Source of the DNA: Verrucomicrobiota bacterium
GTDB taxonomy: Bacteria > Verrucomicrobiota > Verrucomicrobiia > Limisphaerales > JAGWYX01
Assembly: GCA_018969165.1 (NCBI GenBank)
Contig: JAGWYX010000157.1
Location: 1 to 7,605, forward strand
DNA length: 7,605 nucleotides
Direction: 5' to 3'
The position numbers and the translations under genes were made by a program. Of this stretch, positions 6,219 through 7,605 are shown piece after piece. A model generated the notes under the pieces. The model was not told the origin of the DNA and ran no database searches. It worked only from the letters and a program-made list of their open reading frames with translations. The stretch's first letter is position 1. Every line of letters starts with the position of its first letter.

Positions 6219-6261
6219 CAGACAGCCGCGCAGCGCGGTGGCAACACCGCGCTGCCGTCTG
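6219..6261. repeat. Long palindrome with GCAA tetraloop
   Basis: A perfect 11-bp stem, GCAGCGCGGTG (6230-6240) with CACCGCGCTGC (6245-6255), is capped by GCAA, a GNRA-type tetraloop if transcribed from the plus strand. Outer arms CAGAC (6219-6223) and GTCTG (6257-6261) add five more pairs. Alternatively GCAGACG (6201-6207) can pair with CGTCTGC (6256-6262). It belongs to the same style of element as the island at 1751-2116. Confidence 0.7.
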
Positions 6262-6299
6262 CTTTGCGGCGCCGTGGCCAGGGCCGGTCATCAGCCCGC

Positions 6300-6325
6300 A
6301 ACCTGGATTTGTAACCTGGATTTGT
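6300..6325 (+). repeat. 13-bp perfect tandem duplication
   Basis: AACCTGGATTTGT occurs twice back to back (6300-6312 and 6313-6325) with no mismatch. This AT-richer stretch stands out against its GC-rich surroundings and lies just ahead of the strong ribosome binding site at 6339-6344. It could be a direct-repeat operator or a simple slippage duplication. Confidence 0.85.
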
Positions 6326-6338
6326 GTTGCCAGGCGGC

Positions 6339-6355
6339 GGAGGATCGCCATGTAA
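6339..6355 (+). promoter_or_regulatory. Strong Shine-Dalgarno followed by an ATG-TAA start-stop
   Basis: GGAGGA (6339-6344) is ideally spaced (5 bases) from an ATG at 6350-6352, but the next codon is TAA (6353-6355). The frame is that of the histidine kinase and continues open from TTG at 6356. Either the kinase starts at the TTG, 11 bases after GGAGGA, or at a later codon, or ribosomes stall on the start-stop as a control device. Confidence 0.45.
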
Positions 6356-6388
6356 TTGGACCGAAATGCTCCGGCGCGCGTTGTGCGA

Positions 6389-7605
6389 ATGAAACTGGAA
6401 CCTGAGGTCACCGGGCGCGAGGGTCTGGCTGGTTTGACGCGGCGCTTGGAGGCGGCAGCCGCGGCGGTGCCGACGCTGGCCGCCGAGCAGGGGCATCCAC
6501 CGGCCGAAGTGACCGGGTTGGAGAAACTGCTGCGGGAGGCCCAGCGGGCCTTGCAACAGAGCGAGCGCACCCTGGGCCAGATGGCCGCCCTGGTGGAATC
6601 CTCCCACGACGCCATTATCGGCGCCGGGGCCGACGGGCTGATCACCAGTTGGAATCCGGGGGCGCAGAAGGTGTTCGGCCACACGGTCGCGGAAGCTGTC
6701 GGGCGCCCCCTCCTGCTGCTGGCGCCGGTCGAAGGGGCGCAGGAGTTGGGACGCATGCTCGAACGCCTTCGCGGTGGCGAGGGAGTGATCGCCGCGGAAA
6801 CGGTGCTGGCGCGAAAGGACGGACGTCGCATCCACGGGTCACTGAATCTATCCGCGGTGGCGGATGGCCAAGGGGGCATGGGCGGGGTGCTGGCGGTGGT
6901 GCAGGACAACACGACGCGGCTGAACCTGGAGGCACAGTTATGGCAGGCCCATAAGATGGATTCGATCGGCATCCTGGCGCGCGGGATCGCGCATAATTTC
7001 AATAATATCCTGGCCGTCATCCAGGGCTACGCCTCGCTGCTCATGATGGCGGAGGACCTGCCGACGCAGGTCACCGATTACGCCCGCAAGATTTCCCAAT
7101 CGACCGATCGCGCCGCCGCGCTGACCCGGCAACTCCTGGCCTTCAGCCAGCGCGAGGAGATGCAGCCGGAGGACCTGGACTTGAACGAGGTGCTCGAGAG
7201 CATGGCCAACATGCTCCAGCCGATCCTGGGCGAGGACGTGACGCTGCGGGTCAGCCATGGAGCCGAGCGCCCCTTGATCCACGCTGACCTGGGCAAGATC
7301 GAACAGATCGTCCTGAACCTGGCCATTAATGCGCGCGACGCGATGCCGCAGGGCGGCCAGATCTTCCTGGCCACCGAAGAGGTCGTCGTGGACGAGGCCC
7401 ATGCGCGCCGCAACCCGGAAGCCGTCCGCGGCCGGTTCATCATGGTCAGCGTCAGCGATAGCGGCTCCGGGATTGCGCCCGAGCATTTACCGCATGTGTT
7501 CGATCCTTTTTTCACGACGAAGGAGGTCGGACAGGGAGTTGGTCTGGGTTTGTCCATCGTGTATGGGAGCATGAAACAGCACGGAGGTTGGGTCGAAATC
7601 ACCAC
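6389..7605 (+). CDS. PAS-domain sensor histidine kinase (3' end outside window)
   Basis: A sensor kinase that would autophosphorylate on His and pass phosphate to a response regulator. From the ATG at 6389-6391, 405 codons are visible. Residues 1-62 form an Ala/Leu/Glu-rich, probably coiled segment with no membrane helix or signal peptide, suggesting a cytoplasmic sensor. A PAS domain spans about 65-180 (VESSHDAIIGAGADGLITSWNPGAQKVFG in two parts, then KDGRRIHGSLNLS). The H-box GIAHNFNNIL has phospho-acceptor H202, with Asn rather than the usual Asp or Glu next to it. The ATPase domain shows the N-box NLAINARDAMPQGG, G1 box DSGSG, F-box FDPFFTTKE and G2 box GVGLGLS, ending in KQHGGWVEI at the edge. 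A receiver domain may follow outside the window, as is common in this group. In-frame TTG (6356) and GTG (6383) are alternative starts. The ATG has no clear ribosome binding site. Confidence 0.9.
   Translation, partial: MKLEPEVTGREGLAGLTRRLEAAAAAVPTLAAEQGHPPAEVTGLEKLLREAQRALQQSERTLGQMAALVESSHDAIIGAGADGLITSWNPGAQKVFGHTVAEAVGRPLLLLAPVEGAQELGRMLERLRGGEGVIAAETVLARKDGRRIHGSLNLSAVADGQGGMGGVLAVVQDNTTRLNLEAQLWQAHKMDSIGILARGIAHNFNNILAVIQGYASLLMMAEDLPTQVTDYARKISQSTDRAAALTRQLLAFSQREEMQPEDLDLNEVLESMANMLQPILGEDVTLRVSHGAERPLIHADLGKIEQIVLNLAINARDAMPQGGQIFLATEEVVVDEAHARRNPEAVRGRFIMVSVSDSGSGIAPEHLPHVFDPFFTTKEVGQGVGLGLSIVYGSMKQHGGWVEIT

Larger units (their letters stand above)
5887..6388. other. Gene-free region with palindromes between divergent genes
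   Basis: About 500 bp separate the divergent hydrolase and histidine kinase starts. Frames crossing it on both strands are extensions of shadow frames. The only candidate small gene is 6023-6154 plus, 43 residues ending in a hydrophobic stretch LPVLTLAFLLLMLNLS, without a good ribosome binding site. Structures present are a nested hairpin at 5941-5983, a 7-bp hairpin at 6105-6124, a long palindrome at 6219-6261 and a 13-bp tandem duplication at 6300-6325. The promoters of both genes must lie here, but I see no convincing -35/-10 pair. Confidence 0.6.

Noticed and set aside
6014..6835. 273-residue open frame on the minus strand
   Set aside because: It is antisense to the histidine kinase PAS region and then runs through palindromes. 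No motif is seen.

Overview
The window is GC-rich bacterial DNA. The gene content points to Verrucomicrobiota, perhaps a Pedosphaera/Limisphaerales-type soil or freshwater member. The clues are a Hanks-type kinase carrying an N-terminal zinc ribbon and a C-terminal RDD membrane domain, an exported PQQ-like beta-propeller protein opening with W-P-Q-W-x-G-P, weak or absent Shine-Dalgarno signals at several genes, and gene-free stretches filled with GC-rich palindromes. The assignment rests on gene style only and is an inference.

Layout from left to right. (1) 1-1535, minus: a serine/threonine kinase fused to an RDD membrane domain, cut at its 3' end by the window edge. (2) 1536-2157: no gene, but an island of at least six GC-rich hairpins (1751-2116), including a nested three-armed palindrome and two inverted copies of one hairpin with a compensatory base-pair change. 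(3) 2158-3432, minus: an exported PQQ-like beta-propeller protein. (4) 3433-3602: a gap between divergent genes with two small hairpins. (5) 3603-4251, plus: a NarL/FixJ-type response regulator that is broken. Its receiver and its LuxR-type HTH lie in different frames, which meet at an AAAA run (3966-3969), and no ordinary start codon exists for the receiver. (6) 4261-4292: a hairpin at the convergent junction. (7) 4288-5874, minus: an exported clan-A (GH5-like) glycoside hydrolase with both catalytic glutamates visible and a clear Shine-Dalgarno. (8) 5875-6388: about 510 bp without a convincing gene, holding several palindromes, a 13-bp tandem duplication and an ATG-TAA start-stop placed behind a strong ribosome binding site. 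(9) 6389-7605, plus: a PAS-domain sensor histidine kinase, cut at its 3' end by the window edge, with Asn in place of the usual acidic residue after the phospho-acceptor His.

The genes are mostly single transcription units on alternating strands, so no operon is evident. The themes are signalling (Ser/Thr kinase, response regulator, histidine kinase) and exported proteins (beta-propeller, polysaccharide-active hydrolase). A functional link between the histidine kinase and the broken regulator is possible but is not shown by the sequence. I found no CRISPR array, tRNA, rRNA, transposase or clearly new multi-gene system. The most interesting signals are the palindrome islands, the frame break in the regulator, and the start-stop codon pair ahead of the histidine kinase.
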